Source: Hominisplanchenecus_A murintestinalis
Lineage (GTDB): Bacteria; Bacillota; Clostridia; Lachnospirales; Lachnospiraceae
Assembly (NCBI RefSeq): GCF_943193015.1
Contig: NZ_CALPCM010000011.1
Location: 1-64,000 of the forward strand
Length of the DNA stretch: 64,000 bases
Direction: 5' to 3'
Notes under the pieces: generated by a model
Database searches by the model: none
The model's input: the letters and a program-made list of their open reading frames with translations, nothing else
What the model was told of the DNA's origin: nothing
Program-made: the position numbers and the translations under genes
Part shown: one piece after another, positions 1 to 8,720 of the stretch
How positions within the stretch are numbered: the first letter of the stretch is position 1
Layout of the letters: each line of letters starts with the position of its first letter

Positions 1-69
1 AATTATCAATGTGCTTCAGTTGCCGAAAATAACTGGGGCATTTTTACTTTAGCAACGGCTGAAAATTAA
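1..69 (+). CDS. possible C-terminal end of a plus-strand gene (partial)
   Basis: An open frame enters at the left edge and runs 22 codons to a TAA at 67-69, ending in the residues WGIFTLATAEN. The start lies outside the window, so no function can be given. It would converge on the minus-strand gene that ends at 81. The stretch is too short to exclude chance. Confidence 0.3.
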   Translation, partial: NYQCASVAENNWGIFTLATAEN

Positions 70-80
70 GCGCTTACTAA

Positions 81-1292
81 CTATCTGTATAATGCACTGC
101 CCATTGATATGAAAGGTCTTTCATTTGTACTACGGTCAATTTCAATATTCGGGTATTTATACCAACACCCATCAGGAGGAAAGAAATTCTTTATAGTGTT
201 ACCATATACCTCTCGCACGTAATTCTTTAATTTCCTGCGAGTATCTATAGTATTTATATGTAATAAAGGTGCTGCACACCCTATGAGCGGATCTAACAAA
301 TATTCACCTAATTTATGATCATACATAAAACTGTGACGTTTTAAATAATTTTTGTCATCACTTAAAATACATTTATATGGATACTCTTCAAAGTTTGTGT
401 GTTTTCCCAACTTGCATCTAATGCTAATATCTTTATCAATAGACTCAAAGTCACGTAAAACAATTTTCTCGACTTTCCACTCCTTATTAAATGCAAATAC
501 CACATTTTGAGAATGCATCTCAGGAATTAAACCTTCTTCAAATGCACACCAAAAAAATATATCTATCAATTTAAAACATATCTCTTCAAAAAAGAACTCT
601 ATAGGAGAATTACTCCGCTCAAGAATTTGTTTTAATAATTGCGGTGCATCAGGCACATTTCGATCAGATGAAAACAAAGAGAAACCTGGAACAAGATAAT
701 AATCTTTGATTGTTTCGGGTAATTCTCGAATAATATATCCAATCTCATTTTGTCCATCTCGAAGTAACCTGCCGTATGATTCTGGCATGTAACCAAAATA
801 AGCTGGAAGTTTGTTATTATGGTGTGCTTCCTCAAGTATAGATGTTATTTCAATTCCTGATATAAGCTCTTGAAAACCGAGTTTGCGGTTTAACCGTCCT
901 ATTACGCCTGGATAATGAAGTTTAATATAAACACCACTTCCATCAACATGTACTGTTCTCGAACTAGATGTAGGTATTACCCATAAACTTTCTTCTACTT
1001 TCCCCGCCTTTGAAATTATTCCGTTGTTTTGTGGAAGCAGCCAGTCTGGATGAATAAAAATGCTTTCATCATTACCAAACAAATTATTGTCACGATTTGG
1101 AATACCAAAGCATTCTATATTATTTTTCTTTGAGACAAGCTTCATTATGTGATATCCATCGCTATAAAATGGATTAGTCTGAGTTGATGTATTATGTACA
1201 TCTGTGAATCCACTTTTGGAGCCATCATTTACCTGACGTTCTAAATAGTCAAACGCTGATGTAGGACTTTTCTCAATCTCATTTAACAACAT
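81..1292 (-). CDS. short IucA/IucC (NIS siderophore synthetase)-like protein
   Basis: A 403-residue protein carrying the motif order of NRPS-independent siderophore synthetases, which use ATP to join carboxylates to amines or alcohols. IFIHPDW near residue 76 resembles the HPWQ region. PTSSSRT near 106 followed by VYIKL matches the nucleotide-binding TSSxRT...K block. EMHSQN near 260 followed by VLRDFES matches the C-terminal HGQN...RDF block, with Gly replaced by Ser. Family members usually have about 580-620 residues, so this one lacks roughly a third, mainly at the N-terminus. The start is supported by GAAGGTG upstream of the ATG. No siderophore transport gene is adjacent. It could be a working minimal enzyme or a repurposed relative; family placement is by motif only. 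Confidence 0.6.
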   Translation of the reverse strand: MLLNEIEKSPTSAFDYLERQVNDGSKSGFTDVHNTSTQTNPFYSDGYHIMKLVSKKNNIECFGIPNRDNNLFGNDESIFIHPDWLLPQNNGIISKAGKVEESLWVIPTSSSRTVHVDGSGVYIKLHYPGVIGRLNRKLGFQELISGIEITSILEEAHHNNKLPAYFGYMPESYGRLLRDGQNEIGYIIRELPETIKDYYLVPGFSLFSSDRNVPDAPQLLKQILERSNSPIEFFFEEICFKLIDIFFWCAFEEGLIPEMHSQNVVFAFNKEWKVEKIVLRDFESIDKDISIRCKLGKHTNFEEYPYKCILSDDKNYLKRHSFMYDHKLGEYLLDPLIGCAAPLLHINTIDTRRKLKNYVREVYGNTIKNFFPPDGCWYKYPNIEIDRSTNERPFISMGSALYR

Positions 1293-1430
1293 ATAATCAC
1301 CTTCTTACCATATCAAAACATAAGGCTACAGAATAGCAAAACACTATCATCCATAGCCTCACAAAAAGGCATAACAGCAATGCAAAATATGCACATGTGC
1401 CTTTCTTATATATTTATCTTTTCATAGCAT

Positions 1431-2366
1431 TTAACTAAAAAAATACCAAATAGCATCATAAATAGGATTCATATCCTTTTGATGAGAAAGAATTGTAATA
1501 GCCATTTGATCATTTGGTGATACAATTAAAAGCTGTCCATCAGTTCCATCACAAAAATAATGTGTCTTTGGATATTCAAGGGTACCATTTCCACATATCC
1601 ACAGCCCAAATCCGTAAGACATCTTATTAATACAACGTCCTTGCTTTTTCACATAATCAGGCAAATCTGCGGTAAAAAACTGCGGAGTATTCATCATGGA
1701 AATCCATTCTTTGTCAATGAATTGTTTTCCCTCATAAGTACCGCCATTTAAAAGAAGCAATGCGATTTTATGCATATCACTATTCCTTAGTTTCAAGCCT
1801 GATGCACCTAGACAAATCCCTTGCCAAGATTTTTCCCATTCACCAAGGGTGACACCCATTTCATCGAACAATTCCTCCTGAACCCAGTCACGAAAATATT
1901 GACCAGTAACCTTCTGCGTGATTGCACACAGCAAATATGTTGCTGCATTGTTATAAACAAAGTGAGTACCCGGATCATGATTAATATCATAATTCAGAAT
2001 ATAATAAAGAAAATCTGTATCAGCCGGAAGTTGCTTAATGTCCTTGCTAAACATTAATCCCTTATCTTGACCAATTGTCAAATTAAGCAAATGTCGAATT
2101 TTCATTTTTTCCAAATATGGAATATTCCTAGTGTTTACAATTTTGCTTAAATCAAAAAAAGGGAGAATATCTGTATCAAGCGAATATAATCCTCTCTCTA
2201 TAGCTTTGCCAGCACCTAAACAACTGACAGTTTTGCTAATAGACCGAATGTTCCCCTCATCGTCATTTGTAAAAAAATGTTCAAATCTCTCATTTCCTTT
2301 AGTAACAATGATACTATCGATATTCAATTTTTGATCAGTAACTACATCAATAAATTTTGTAAGCAT
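1431..2366 (-). CDS. beta-lactamase-family serine hydrolase
   Basis: A 311-residue protein of the class C beta-lactamase / penicillin-binding-protein-like fold. The SxxK nucleophile motif is SISK near residue 42, and the YxN motif is YNN near 139. A clear signal peptide is absent, so it is probably cytoplasmic. Family members act as esterases, D-amino-acid peptidases or amidases; true beta-lactamase activity is not implied. The ATG follows GGAGG by six bases. It lies upstream of the siderophore-synthetase-like gene in the same direction with a 138-bp gap, so co-expression is possible. The substrate is unknown. Confidence 0.75.
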   Translation of the reverse strand: MLTKFIDVVTDQKLNIDSIIVTKGNERFEHFFTNDDEGNIRSISKTVSCLGAGKAIERGLYSLDTDILPFFDLSKIVNTRNIPYLEKMKIRHLLNLTIGQDKGLMFSKDIKQLPADTDFLYYILNYDINHDPGTHFVYNNAATYLLCAITQKVTGQYFRDWVQEELFDEMGVTLGEWEKSWQGICLGASGLKLRNSDMHKIALLLLNGGTYEGKQFIDKEWISMMNTPQFFTADLPDYVKKQGRCINKMSYGFGLWICGNGTLEYPKTHYFCDGTDGQLLIVSPNDQMAITILSHQKDMNPIYDAIWYFFS

Positions 2367-2493
2367 AATATACCTCCATCACAACTAAAAACTGTAGTCT
2401 ATAATATATATATAAGGTAATCAAATATACGATAACTCTATAACTCTACTTAGGATATCCCAGAAAACTTGCAGTATTCTAAATATAGATTTA

Positions 2494-4749
2494 TCATTTA
2501 GGATTTTTCTTTCTTGACCAAGTTATAATCTTTGGCATAAATCCAATTAAGCCAGTTATTGCAGCACCTACAACAATCGGTATCCACATAAATGACTGTA
2601 ATATCATCGACTTGAAAAGCTCAATATCTTTAAGCACTAAAAACAAATAATATGAAAGCACTAACAAAACTGAAACCGTTGCCACAGAAGTCATTATATG
2701 TAATCTTCCTTGACTAATCTCAAACTTCTTAGTTACATTTTGGAGTTTCTGAAGTTCGGCCTCCGCTTTTCCGTATTTTTTTGTTAGAATATCAATTGTA
2801 TCCAGAGCCAAAATCAAGGAATTATATGAATCTGCCAGTTTTGCTTCTTTGTTTACCTGATTTAAAAAATCCTTTGACTTATATGCGGCTATTTGATCAT
2901 GCGACACAATAGTCGTAATAGCATTAGCTGTGGTAACAATATTGTTTTCCCAATTATTACCTTGATAGGAATTGCGAAGTGCAATAACGCCACGTGATAT
3001 AGCCTCGTTAATTTCCTCTTTTTTTCGATTGAACTCATTCCGTGACTGATGTGCAATAAAAAACACTAATAATCGAGCGGTTTTTCCTAAGTTATTATCC
3101 CAACGCCCATTTTGCATTTGAGTGCTTAATATGCTGTCTATACACTCATTAATTCTTATCTTTATTTCCTTTCGTTCCCTATACGTTTTTAAGTAAATTA
3201 GGCAAACTTCCACATCAAGACATAAATCAACCTCAAGTTTGTCCTTTACAGAGCCATCTGTTGCCACTTCAAACAACTCATTCTCAAAATTTGACCTTGA
3301 TGAAATAAATGCATCAAAAAATCCAGAATTGTGAAAAGACCGAATAATAAACTTCTTATTGTAGCTTGATGTTCCATTATATCTTTCAACAAGCCAGTCC
3401 TGAGTTTCCTTTAAATACTCTTCAACTTTAGGAACCTCTTTTCTAAGATTCTCATCCTGCGTAATGAGAGCCTCCAGTTCAAACAAACCACATGTTGGAG
3501 CCAATACCCCATCATAACTTCCGTTGCGATAATGCTTTTCTATTTTAGAAAAAGTACCTTGTAAATATGGAGAAATGTCCTCTCCCATGCGATGCAATGC
3601 AAACAATGCATCATATGTCTTCCAAAAGCTATTCCCCCAAAGGCCGTCCTTATATTCGCTCTTAAGCCATGTCTCAACCTCATGCTTTTGAGCATCAATA
3701 TAACTAAAATATGAAAAATTAACTAACACAAGTTCATTGTTTATGTATTTATAATAGAAAAGCTTAGTATATCCGCCTTGTTCTTTAACATGGCTTTCCC
3801 AGAACTCTGCCACCTCGTTTTCAGAATAAGAAGGCGAAAAAACATAAAGAGTATGATACTGACGTAACCTACTATCAATGACTTCAGCTACAGATAAATA
3901 AGTAAAGTAAGAAATATTTGACAATTCTGCTTCTGACATCAGAAACTGAAAATCTTGAGCAATCTGATCTTTTTTATCAACGAATGCAACTGTTGGTATT
4001 CCGATAATAAGATAATATAGGATATTTTCAATAAGCTCATAATGACCAGCCCAATCCAATGCCATTGTTGAAATAACAATCTTCTCACTTTTTCTAGGTC
4101 TAGCTACCATTAATGTATTCCTTGCAAATTCACGTTCATCCAACAACACTGGAAAATATGACGAATCATTTAATGGTACAATATAGTCACGATAAAAATG
4201 TGTTTGAAAATCATTTTTTATGCAATGTTCAAAAATTGTCTTATCTTCAATTATTTGAGGAAAAGAACACAAGAACTTCTGAATACTATTTGGTTCTTGA
4301 TTGAAAACTGTAATATTCCCCTCATCAGAACCTTCTTTAGAAGGTCTTGATACAACCTTATATTCATACGGTTCTGGAAGAAAATATGTTTTTCTTGCCC
4401 TATATTCGCTCTCATCTGCATCTGGGTCTTCTTGCAATTTTTTCTGAGAGCAGATTAAAACTCCTTTTCCCATAGAAATGAATTTTTCAAGAATTAACTT
4501 ATTTTCTTCATTACAGAGAATGTTATACACATCACCATCACTGGTAGCATTGGTTCCAATAATGACACAGTCATAGTCGAGTAGATAATTTTCCCCCTCT
4601 TTAAACAATTCACCAATATTAACACTTGAAAAACGATTAAAAACATGTTCATGCAAGTCAAAATCCTGTTTTCTATACTTCGGAACAGAGTCAACATATC
4701 CCGAATGTTGCATTTCGACTTCATTTTGAATAACCGCAATACGATACAT
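2494..4749 (-). CDS. membrane-anchored protein with GATase-like N-part and toroid-like repeats
   Basis: A 751-residue protein that I do not recognise as a named family. The N-terminal ~110 residues (MYRIAVIQNE..., then DYDCVIIGTN) look like a glutamine-amidotransferase/ThuA-like Rossmann segment. The middle carries spaced repeats around a G-x-W-x-N/D core (DGLWGNSFWKTYDALFAL, NGRWDNN, NNWENN), as in alpha/alpha toroid cyclase-like proteins. Two hydrophobic helices lie in the last 90 residues, followed by a basic tail, so it is probably membrane-anchored. I chose the ATG at 4749 because GGAGGGAGAAGAG precedes it. The frame stays open to an ATG at 4908 that overlaps the stop of the upstream regulator (ATGA), which would give 804 residues by translational coupling. 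Confidence 0.55.
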   Translation of the reverse strand: MYRIAVIQNEVEMQHSGYVDSVPKYRKQDFDLHEHVFNRFSSVNIGELFKEGENYLLDYDCVIIGTNATSDGDVYNILCNEENKLILEKFISMGKGVLICSQKKLQEDPDADESEYRARKTYFLPEPYEYKVVSRPSKEGSDEGNITVFNQEPNSIQKFLCSFPQIIEDKTIFEHCIKNDFQTHFYRDYIVPLNDSSYFPVLLDEREFARNTLMVARPRKSEKIVISTMALDWAGHYELIENILYYLIIGIPTVAFVDKKDQIAQDFQFLMSEAELSNISYFTYLSVAEVIDSRLRQYHTLYVFSPSYSENEVAEFWESHVKEQGGYTKLFYYKYINNELVLVNFSYFSYIDAQKHEVETWLKSEYKDGLWGNSFWKTYDALFALHRMGEDISPYLQGTFSKIEKHYRNGSYDGVLAPTCGLFELEALITQDENLRKEVPKVEEYLKETQDWLVERYNGTSSYNKKFIIRSFHNSGFFDAFISSRSNFENELFEVATDGSVKDKLEVDLCLDVEVCLIYLKTYRERKEIKIRINECIDSILSTQMQNGRWDNNLGKTARLLVFFIAHQSRNEFNRKKEEINEAISRGVIALRNSYQGNNWENNIVTTANAITTIVSHDQIAAYKSKDFLNQVNKEAKLADSYNSLILALDTIDILTKKYGKAEAELQKLQNVTKKFEISQGRLHIMTSVATVSVLLVLSYYLFLVLKDIELFKSMILQSFMWIPIVVGAAITGLIGFMPKIITWSRKKNPK

Positions 4750-4904
4750 TACTCTTCTCCCTCCGCCAAAATATGATGTTATCACCCTTTCCCGGAACAA
4801 TAACAAAATATTTTTACAATCTCCAAAATAGAAATACCAGTATAAATTACATTTTGTAGTTAAAAAATGACAACATTTTTTTATTGCAATGCGACATTTT
4901 GCTC

Positions 4905-5132
4905 TCATCCTTCTGTATGTAAACTAATTTTTCTACCATCAGGAAATATAAATGCTTGCTCGTAGCAGACTCCCAATGTTTCCGCAATTATTAACATTTC
5001 TTCAAAAGAAACTGTATTACGTTTTAATTTCTTATTAAAATTTTGTGGAGTCTGACCAATGCGTCTACAAAGTTCTGCCAAACTAATATGCCTTTTCTCA
5101 CACAATTCTCTTATCATATTTGATGTTGTCAT
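4905..5132 (-). CDS. XRE-type helix-turn-helix regulator
   Basis: A 75-residue protein made almost entirely of a Cro/CI-type HTH (SLAELCRRIGQTPQNFNKKL). Its stop overlaps an upstream in-frame ATG of the 751-residue membrane-protein gene by the ATGA arrangement, so the two are likely one transcript. GGAGG lies six bases before the second of two adjacent ATGs, which I took as start. The region upstream holds two TTGT-N6-ACAA sites that are natural candidates for its binding. The target is unproven. Confidence 0.75.
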   Translation of the reverse strand: MTTSNMIRELCEKRHISLAELCRRIGQTPQNFNKKLKRNTVSFEEMLIIAETLGVCYEQAFIFPDGRKISLHTEG

Positions 5133-5203
5133 CATCTACCTCCATCAGCACTAATCCAATTATAAACCCTACGGTTGATAACACAATATGGCTACACCAT
5201 ACT

Positions 5204-5254
5204 TTGTCGGGTTACAAATAACCTTGCAATTCATTGTCGAACTACAAGGTTATT
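5204..5254. promoter_or_regulatory. pair of TTGT-N6-ACAA sites and a 10-bp inverted repeat
   Basis: TTGTCGGGTTACAA (5204-5217) and TTGTCGAACTACAA (5234-5247) are near-copies 30 bp apart, about three helical turns, with palindromic ends. Overlapping them is a perfect inverted repeat, AATAACCTTG (5217-5226) and CAAGGTTATT (5245-5254). The position upstream of the XRE gene suggests an operator. The rest of 5136-5530 shows no gene. Confidence 0.4.
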
Positions 5255-5530
5255 ATTCACTACAATAATTTTACCGTTCCCTCGTCTGATCACTTTTCCA
5301 TAATCTTCATATCATTAAAATTTGCGCCCAGACTCATGCTTGGGTGCATTGTATTAAATTGTGGTACGCAAGCCAACAAGATAATATGACAACAAATATC
5401 TACACATTGCTACCTGCGAGTTTTCTTTTTTGATACTTTTTTATTTTGCCTTAAAAAGGGGTTCAAATGGGTTTAGGGTGGTTCATAATCACATTGCAAA
5501 GGATAACTGGTATTTTAGAAGACAAAAGAG

Positions 5531-5580
5531 AAGGCTTCCAGCAAATACCAAATCTGCCAAAAGCCTTTATTTAAGCCTTT
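5531..5580. terminator. hairpin resembling a bidirectional terminator
   Basis: AAGGCTT (5531-5537) pairs with AAGCCTT (5561-5567), with further pairing inside (CAGCAAAT with ATCTGC) and short T/A runs on both sides. It lies downstream of the truncated recombinase fragment. Strength is uncertain because the loop is large. Confidence 0.35.
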
Positions 5581-5622
5581 TTCTGCACATATTGTGAGAT
5601 TGAATTGTATCAAAATGCGATT

Positions 5623-5847
5623 TTACATATCGGCATAAACCTCAACCATCTGCCATTCCGGCTTGCTCTTAATGTACTCCGTGTAATGACTGACCTGTGC
5701 CTCATAGCTGGTTTCCTGTTCTTCGGAATCGGTGGAGACACGGCAGTAGGCGGCTACTCTGATCTTCTGCACCGGGGCAGCCGTTCTCTGCGAACCGACT
5801 CGTCTTCGTGCCGGAATGACGGTAACATTCTGTGCCAGTGCCTGCAT
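5623..5847 (-). pseudogene. serine recombinase, N-terminal fragment
   Basis: Seventy-four residues matching the start of a large serine recombinase: the catalytic-domain motif VAAYCRVSTDSEEQETSYEA contains the nucleophile serine, and the frame reaches VEVYAD. Recombinases of this family normally continue with EAITGT- or EGISGT-like residues for another 400-500 residues. Here the frame hits a stop one codon after YAD and the following DNA is unrelated, so the gene is cut at about 5625. Its ATG overlaps the stop of the neighbouring recombinase-like gene (TAAATG) and has AGGAGG upstream. It cannot be an active recombinase. Confidence 0.8.
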
Positions 5848-6261
5848 TTACTTCGCCTCCTTTATCTGACTGTAGGCGTATTCTGCCTGCTTGATGGGAT
5901 CCTGGTATTTCGGATCGGTACGCTTCATTGCAAACCTTGTTGGAACCACCGTGGTCACCGCTTCCTTTGTGTATCTAGTACCCTTGTAAAGGGCATCTCT
6001 TCCCAGCCTTTCGGCTTCCACTGCCTGGGCGATTTCAGCAGTAAGTATCGCAGGGTAGAAATCGTCCCCAAGGTAGCGCGGGTTCTGCATCAGTCTCTTG
6101 ACACCGCTGTGCTTCATCTCCAACCCTGCTTCCTTTGCCGCTTGGACAAAGGACATGCCGGAAAGGTAGTTCTCACACAGCTTTCGCAGGTTGGCAGCCT
6201 GTTCTTCGTTGATGACCGCCGCACCGCCCACAATATCGTATCCGTATGGTGTGTGCTTCAT
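5848..6261 (-). CDS. small recombinase-like accessory protein
   Basis: A 137-residue protein (KHTPYGYDIVGGAAVINEEQ...) resembling the recombinase domain of large serine recombinases (the PYGY...NPRYLGD region) without the catalytic N-domain. Small proteins like this sit between two full recombinase genes in some clostridial elements. The start at 6261 is favoured by GAGAGGA seven bases upstream. It appears intact, but both flanking recombinases are broken, so it is a leftover. Its role in site choice or directionality is inference. Confidence 0.6.
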   Translation of the reverse strand: MKHTPYGYDIVGGAAVINEEQAANLRKLCENYLSGMSFVQAAKEAGLEMKHSGVKRLMQNPRYLGDDFYPAILTAEIAQAVEAERLGRDALYKGTRYTKEAVTTVVPTRFAMKRTDPKYQDPIKQAEYAYSQIKEAK

Positions 6262-6263
6262 AA

Positions 6264-6797
6264 TCAAATCCTCTCCCGGAAGACGGGTCCGCATTTCATT
6301 TCGAATCCTATCTCCGTTCTGCTGTAAACGATGACCCTGTACACAAATCTTGTAAAAAGGTCTTCGTCAAATTCTGTCACCATGGAAGCCCCCGAAGTGT
6401 AGTGGAGGATGTCTTCCAGTGCTTCCTTCTGCCTGCTGCCGCCGCTGATCTTTGCAATGATAGCATCCTTCTCGGCGATAATCCTTGCACTCGCATTCAG
6501 AAGCTCATCGTTCTGCTGTGCGTAGACTGCAGGGTCAAGGTAGCCCTTCGTGAAAAGCTGTGTGATCTGCTGTCTCTTCTGAAGGTTCTTCTCAAGTCCC
6601 TCTTCCAAGGCTGTAAACTCATCCAGGTACTCTGCTTTTTCAGCAGTCTTCAGTGCGTTTGAGAAGGTAAGAAGGACCTTGTCCCTTGCGAAGATCAGCT
6701 TGTTCATCATGGTCGTAAAGGCCGCCATGATGCTGTCTTCCCGGATGGACTTCATGCTGCAGGCATCCTTATCGTCCAGGTGAGTGGTGCAGACATT
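6264..6797 (-). pseudogene. serine recombinase, C-terminal fragment
   Basis: The frame contains the end of a large serine recombinase: a zinc-ribbon half (VCTTHLDDKDACSMKSIRED), a long coiled-coil region (residues EKAEYLDEFTALEEGLEKN and on) and the C-terminal FTRFVYRVIVYSRTEIGFEM. The recognisable homology begins at about 6797, immediately after an in-frame stop, and everything upstream (catalytic and recombinase domains) is missing. The first ATG in the frame is at 6755. Together with the two following genes this is a tandem-recombinase module that lost both ends. Confidence 0.75.
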
Positions 6798-7287
6798 TTA
6801 CAGCTTCGTACTTCGTGCTTTTATCTTCTACACTCGGACCACGGTCATAATAAAACCGCACCTCATAAAAAATGTGTTTCATATCATTACTTAAAGCCTG
6901 TAACACACGAAAAGATTTCATGGAAAATTTTCCTTCCTTTATTCCATCCTCCACACAGGGCTGCCTAGCCCAATCCAGCATAAACCACTGTGCCTCCGGC
7001 ATATTTACGCCATATTCCGAATCCAGCAAAAAATCATTGATCTCATTCCAATTTACAGATAACGGCAAATCGCTGTCTTTTGCATATAAATAGTCATGTC
7101 TCTGTGATTCCTGTTTTTTTCGTTTTCTTGTATTTTCCGCATAAACAATCCAGTATATTACCATTTCCGCAACAATACACACGCTAAGCACCTTTGTAAT
7201 CATGGCATTTTGCGCATAAATAATCAGGTATGTTGCAATTACTACGGCAATACATATACTGAGCACCTTCGTAATCAAACTTTTCAA
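6769..7287 (-). CDS. membrane protein with duplicated helix, fused to recombinase scar
   Basis: A 172-residue protein with a TTG start preceded by GGGAGG. Residues 5-27 (ITKVLSICIAVVIATYLIIY) and 29-52 (ITKVLSVCIVAEMVIYWIVY) are a tandem duplication of one transmembrane segment. A soluble domain of no recognised family follows. The last ~10 residues (KCLHHSPGR) are read from the recombinase fragment in another frame, so the native C-terminus has been replaced. It may be a truncated gene. Confidence 0.5.
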   Translation of the reverse strand: MKSLITKVLSICIAVVIATYLIIYAQNAMITKVLSVCIVAEMVIYWIVYAENTRKRKKQESQRHDYLYAKDSDLPLSVNWNEINDFLLDSEYGVNMPEAQWFMLDWARQPCVEDGIKEGKFSMKSFRVLQALSNDMKHIFYEVRFYYDRGPSVEDKSTKYEAVKCLHHSPGR

Positions 7288-7355
7288 TGTATTCCTCCCT
7301 GTGATTAAAATTGGAAATTAACAAGTAATCAAACACCGGTTGGAGTTTTGTTGTA

Positions 7356-8177
7356 TCACTCTCCGACAGGAATTAAACGATCTAATCCTTCCACAAACTT
7401 TTCTATTTTCTGATTCACTACTACAGGATTATCCACATTTGAATTATGACCCGCATTTTCTACGATAATTAAATCATATCCTGTCTGTTTCGACCACATT
7501 TTATTATATAATTTTACTTTACCAGTTCTATCTTTTTCGCCTAACAATAACAACACAGGACAACTTATATCCAAATTACAATTATCATCTAAAAATCCCG
7601 CATATCCTATTCCCATTAAGTAGCACAGTTCTTTTTTATCATACACAGACAGCATACTAAGCATATTATTATATGTATTTGAAGTTTCACTGACCTGCTT
7701 TGCCACTGCCTTTTTCAGCCATCCTAGCGGACAAAGATAAGCCATCCATTCAATTTGTTTCAACCAAAAAACATCAGACTTTGAATAATAACTATTTCCA
7801 TATGGTGTGCTATCAATTGCAACAAATGCTTTCACGATTGCTGGAAATCGTTTTATTACAGCTTGTGTGATAAACCCACCCATAGACTGCCCGACAAAAA
7901 CAGCCTGTGTAATATTGCTTTTCTCAAATATTTGTTTGATGATGTTTGCGGCTTTCTCATAGGTAAAACCCTCAAATGGCCTGGACTTTCCATGAGCCGG
8001 AGCATCCCATAAAACGAGATTATATTTATCAAAAAAATATCCCATCTGCTCTTGAAACATAGAATGATCACCTGTCATTCCATGTAAAAAGAACAGAGTT
8101 GGCTTATCATGGTCAAAGCAATCTGATAACCAATAATAAACACTTCCAGAATCAGTTGTTATTATCTCCTCTTTCAT
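7356..8177 (-). CDS. alpha/beta hydrolase
   Basis: A 273-residue alpha/beta-fold hydrolase. The oxyanion region is FLHGMTGDHS, the nucleophile elbow is GQSMGG (Ser near residue 98), the acidic residue is in LLLGEKDRTGK near 215 and the catalytic His is in NAGHNSN near 243. The length is usual for the family. GAGG lies six bases before the ATG. It is cytoplasmic, as no signal peptide is seen. The substrate cannot be told from sequence; esterase or peptidase-like roles are possible. It is a stand-alone gene between unrelated neighbours. Confidence 0.85.
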   Translation of the reverse strand: MKEEIITTDSGSVYYWLSDCFDHDKPTLFFLHGMTGDHSMFQEQMGYFFDKYNLVLWDAPAHGKSRPFEGFTYEKAANIIKQIFEKSNITQAVFVGQSMGGFITQAVIKRFPAIVKAFVAIDSTPYGNSYYSKSDVFWLKQIEWMAYLCPLGWLKKAVAKQVSETSNTYNNMLSMLSVYDKKELCYLMGIGYAGFLDDNCNLDISCPVLLLLGEKDRTGKVKLYNKMWSKQTGYDLIIVENAGHNSNVDNPVVVNQKIEKFVEGLDRLIPVGE

Positions 8178-8236
8178 TATCTACCTCACCATAAATTCAG
8201 AATTTTCTCTCATTAAATCGTCTGATGAATCCCTAT

Positions 8237-8614
8237 TTATCTCCTAATCCCGTCATCTGTAAAATTTCTTTTTAACGCTCTTTCGGTTGGAAATATTGAA
8301 GCTATCAAAATAATAACTTGCACTGTTGCTAAAATCCCACCTACCACTCCAATCGTATTATCATCTGTTTTATAAAACGGAATATGAACAATTATAGATG
8401 GTATCAAAATAATCCAACCAATTTTCCACCATAACTTTCCACAATGTTCATGTGCAAATTTCCACGTATCCATGTTTTTCATAGAACGAGAGGTACGATA
8501 TCCCATTAAACCATTTATATTTTTAGGACAGTGTTTCCACATCATCCGCCCGCATGCAATCATAGTAACAGGAATTAATATATCACAACAAAACATAAAC
8601 CACCAAAACCACAT
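8237..8614 (-). CDS. SdpI/YhfL-like membrane protein
   Basis: A 125-residue, strongly hydrophobic protein with about three membrane helices. The loop NGLMGYRTSRSMKN followed by W..AH matches the NxxxGYRTxxS...W..A signature of the SdpI family, whose Bacillus member confers immunity to the SdpC toxin. No toxin or sdpR gene is adjacent, so immunity is only one possibility; many family members are unstudied. GGAGG precedes the ATG with normal spacing. Confidence 0.65.
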   Translation of the reverse strand: MWFWWFMFCCDILIPVTMIACGRMMWKHCPKNINGLMGYRTSRSMKNMDTWKFAHEHCGKLWWKIGWIILIPSIIVHIPFYKTDDNTIGVVGGILATVQVIILIASIFPTERALKRNFTDDGIRR

Positions 8615-8720
8615 ACTCTACCTCCGTTTGTTTTAAATATTCAAATTCCGATTGCTGTTCTCTTCTAAAATAACATTGTACCACAGCTTCGTGCATTTTC
8701 CTAACGTTTTAATGCCAATC

